From NCBI GenBank assembly GCA_030604325.1, contig JAUVWC010000096.1, positions 1 to 6,024 of the forward strand: a DNA stretch of 6,024 bases, in the 5' to 3' direction. Both the position numbers and the translations under genes were made by a program. Below, in pieces: positions 6,012 to 6,024 of this stretch (within the stretch, counting starts at the first letter, position 1; each line of letters opens with the position of its first letter). The notes under the pieces are model-generated. The model was not told the DNA's origin. It saw nothing but the letters and a program-made list of their open reading frames with translations, and searched no databases. The DNA comes from Candidatus Zixiibacteriota bacterium (GTDB lineage: Bacteria > Blakebacterota > Blakebacteria > Blakebacterales > Blakebacteraceae).

Positions 6012-6024
6012 CGGTATCATTTGC
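5998..6024 (-). CDS. Possible last residues of a convergent gene (very tentative)
   Basis: On the minus strand the frame entering from the right edge reads ANDTDLRF and then TAG (6000-5998). A terminal Phe preceded by alternating polar and hydrophobic residues is typical of outer-membrane beta-barrel C-termini. Only eight residues are visible, so this is no more than a hint that a convergent gene lies just outside the window. The other two minus frames stop at once (TGA at 6008-6006 in one), so they offer no better candidate. Confidence 0.15.
   Translation of the reverse strand, partial: ANDTDLRF

Noticed and set aside
1..6024. CRISPR array, tRNA, rRNA, transposase or phage defence genes
   Set aside because: No regularly spaced repeats, no tRNA-like arms or rRNA signatures, and no transposase, integrase, nuclease or helicase motifs were seen on either strand.

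Overview
The window is a GC-rich stretch (roughly 60% by eye) from a bacterium. All supported genes lie on the plus strand and pack tightly. Clear Shine-Dalgarno sites, a Sec-type signal peptide and GTG starts suit a Gram-negative environmental lineage. The combination of gene families (Gfo/Idh/MocA oxidoreductases, xylose-isomerase-like TIM barrel, DUF1080, and a fragment of a six-bladed beta-propeller type that I associate with Gemmatimonadota) points to the Gemmatimonadota / Planctomycetota / Verrucomicrobiota / Latescibacterota range. That placement is inference from memory of families and is weak.

Layout: (1) 1-1251, the 3' part of a Gfo/Idh/MocA-family NAD-dependent oxidoreductase whose first residues lie outside the window. 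(2) 1319-2605, a 12-helix MFS permease of the nucleoside:H+ symporter type. (3) 2635-3882, a second, clearly different Gfo/Idh/MocA oxidoreductase. (4) 3965-5413, an exported two-domain protein: a xylose-isomerase-like TIM barrel fused to a DUF1080 domain (now called 3-keto-disaccharide hydrolase domain). (5) 5458-5907, a short ORF resembling only the C-terminal end of a beta-propeller protein, probably a remnant. (6) 5908-6024, a short non-coding tail with small direct and inverted repeats and perhaps the very end of a convergent gene.

Genes 1-4 look like one operon (gaps of 67, 29 and 82 bases, same strand, no convincing terminator between them). Together they suggest catabolism of a sugar, glycoside or cyclitol through keto-sugar chemistry: dehydrogenases oxidise a ring hydroxyl, a TIM-barrel enzyme isomerises or eliminates, the DUF1080 domain cleaves or hydrates a 3-keto-glycoside, and the MFS protein moves a product or substrate across the inner membrane. 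Family memberships are well supported; the substrate and the order of steps cannot be read from sequence. The most notable item is the exported TIM barrel-DUF1080 fusion beside two unlike oxidoreductases and a permease.
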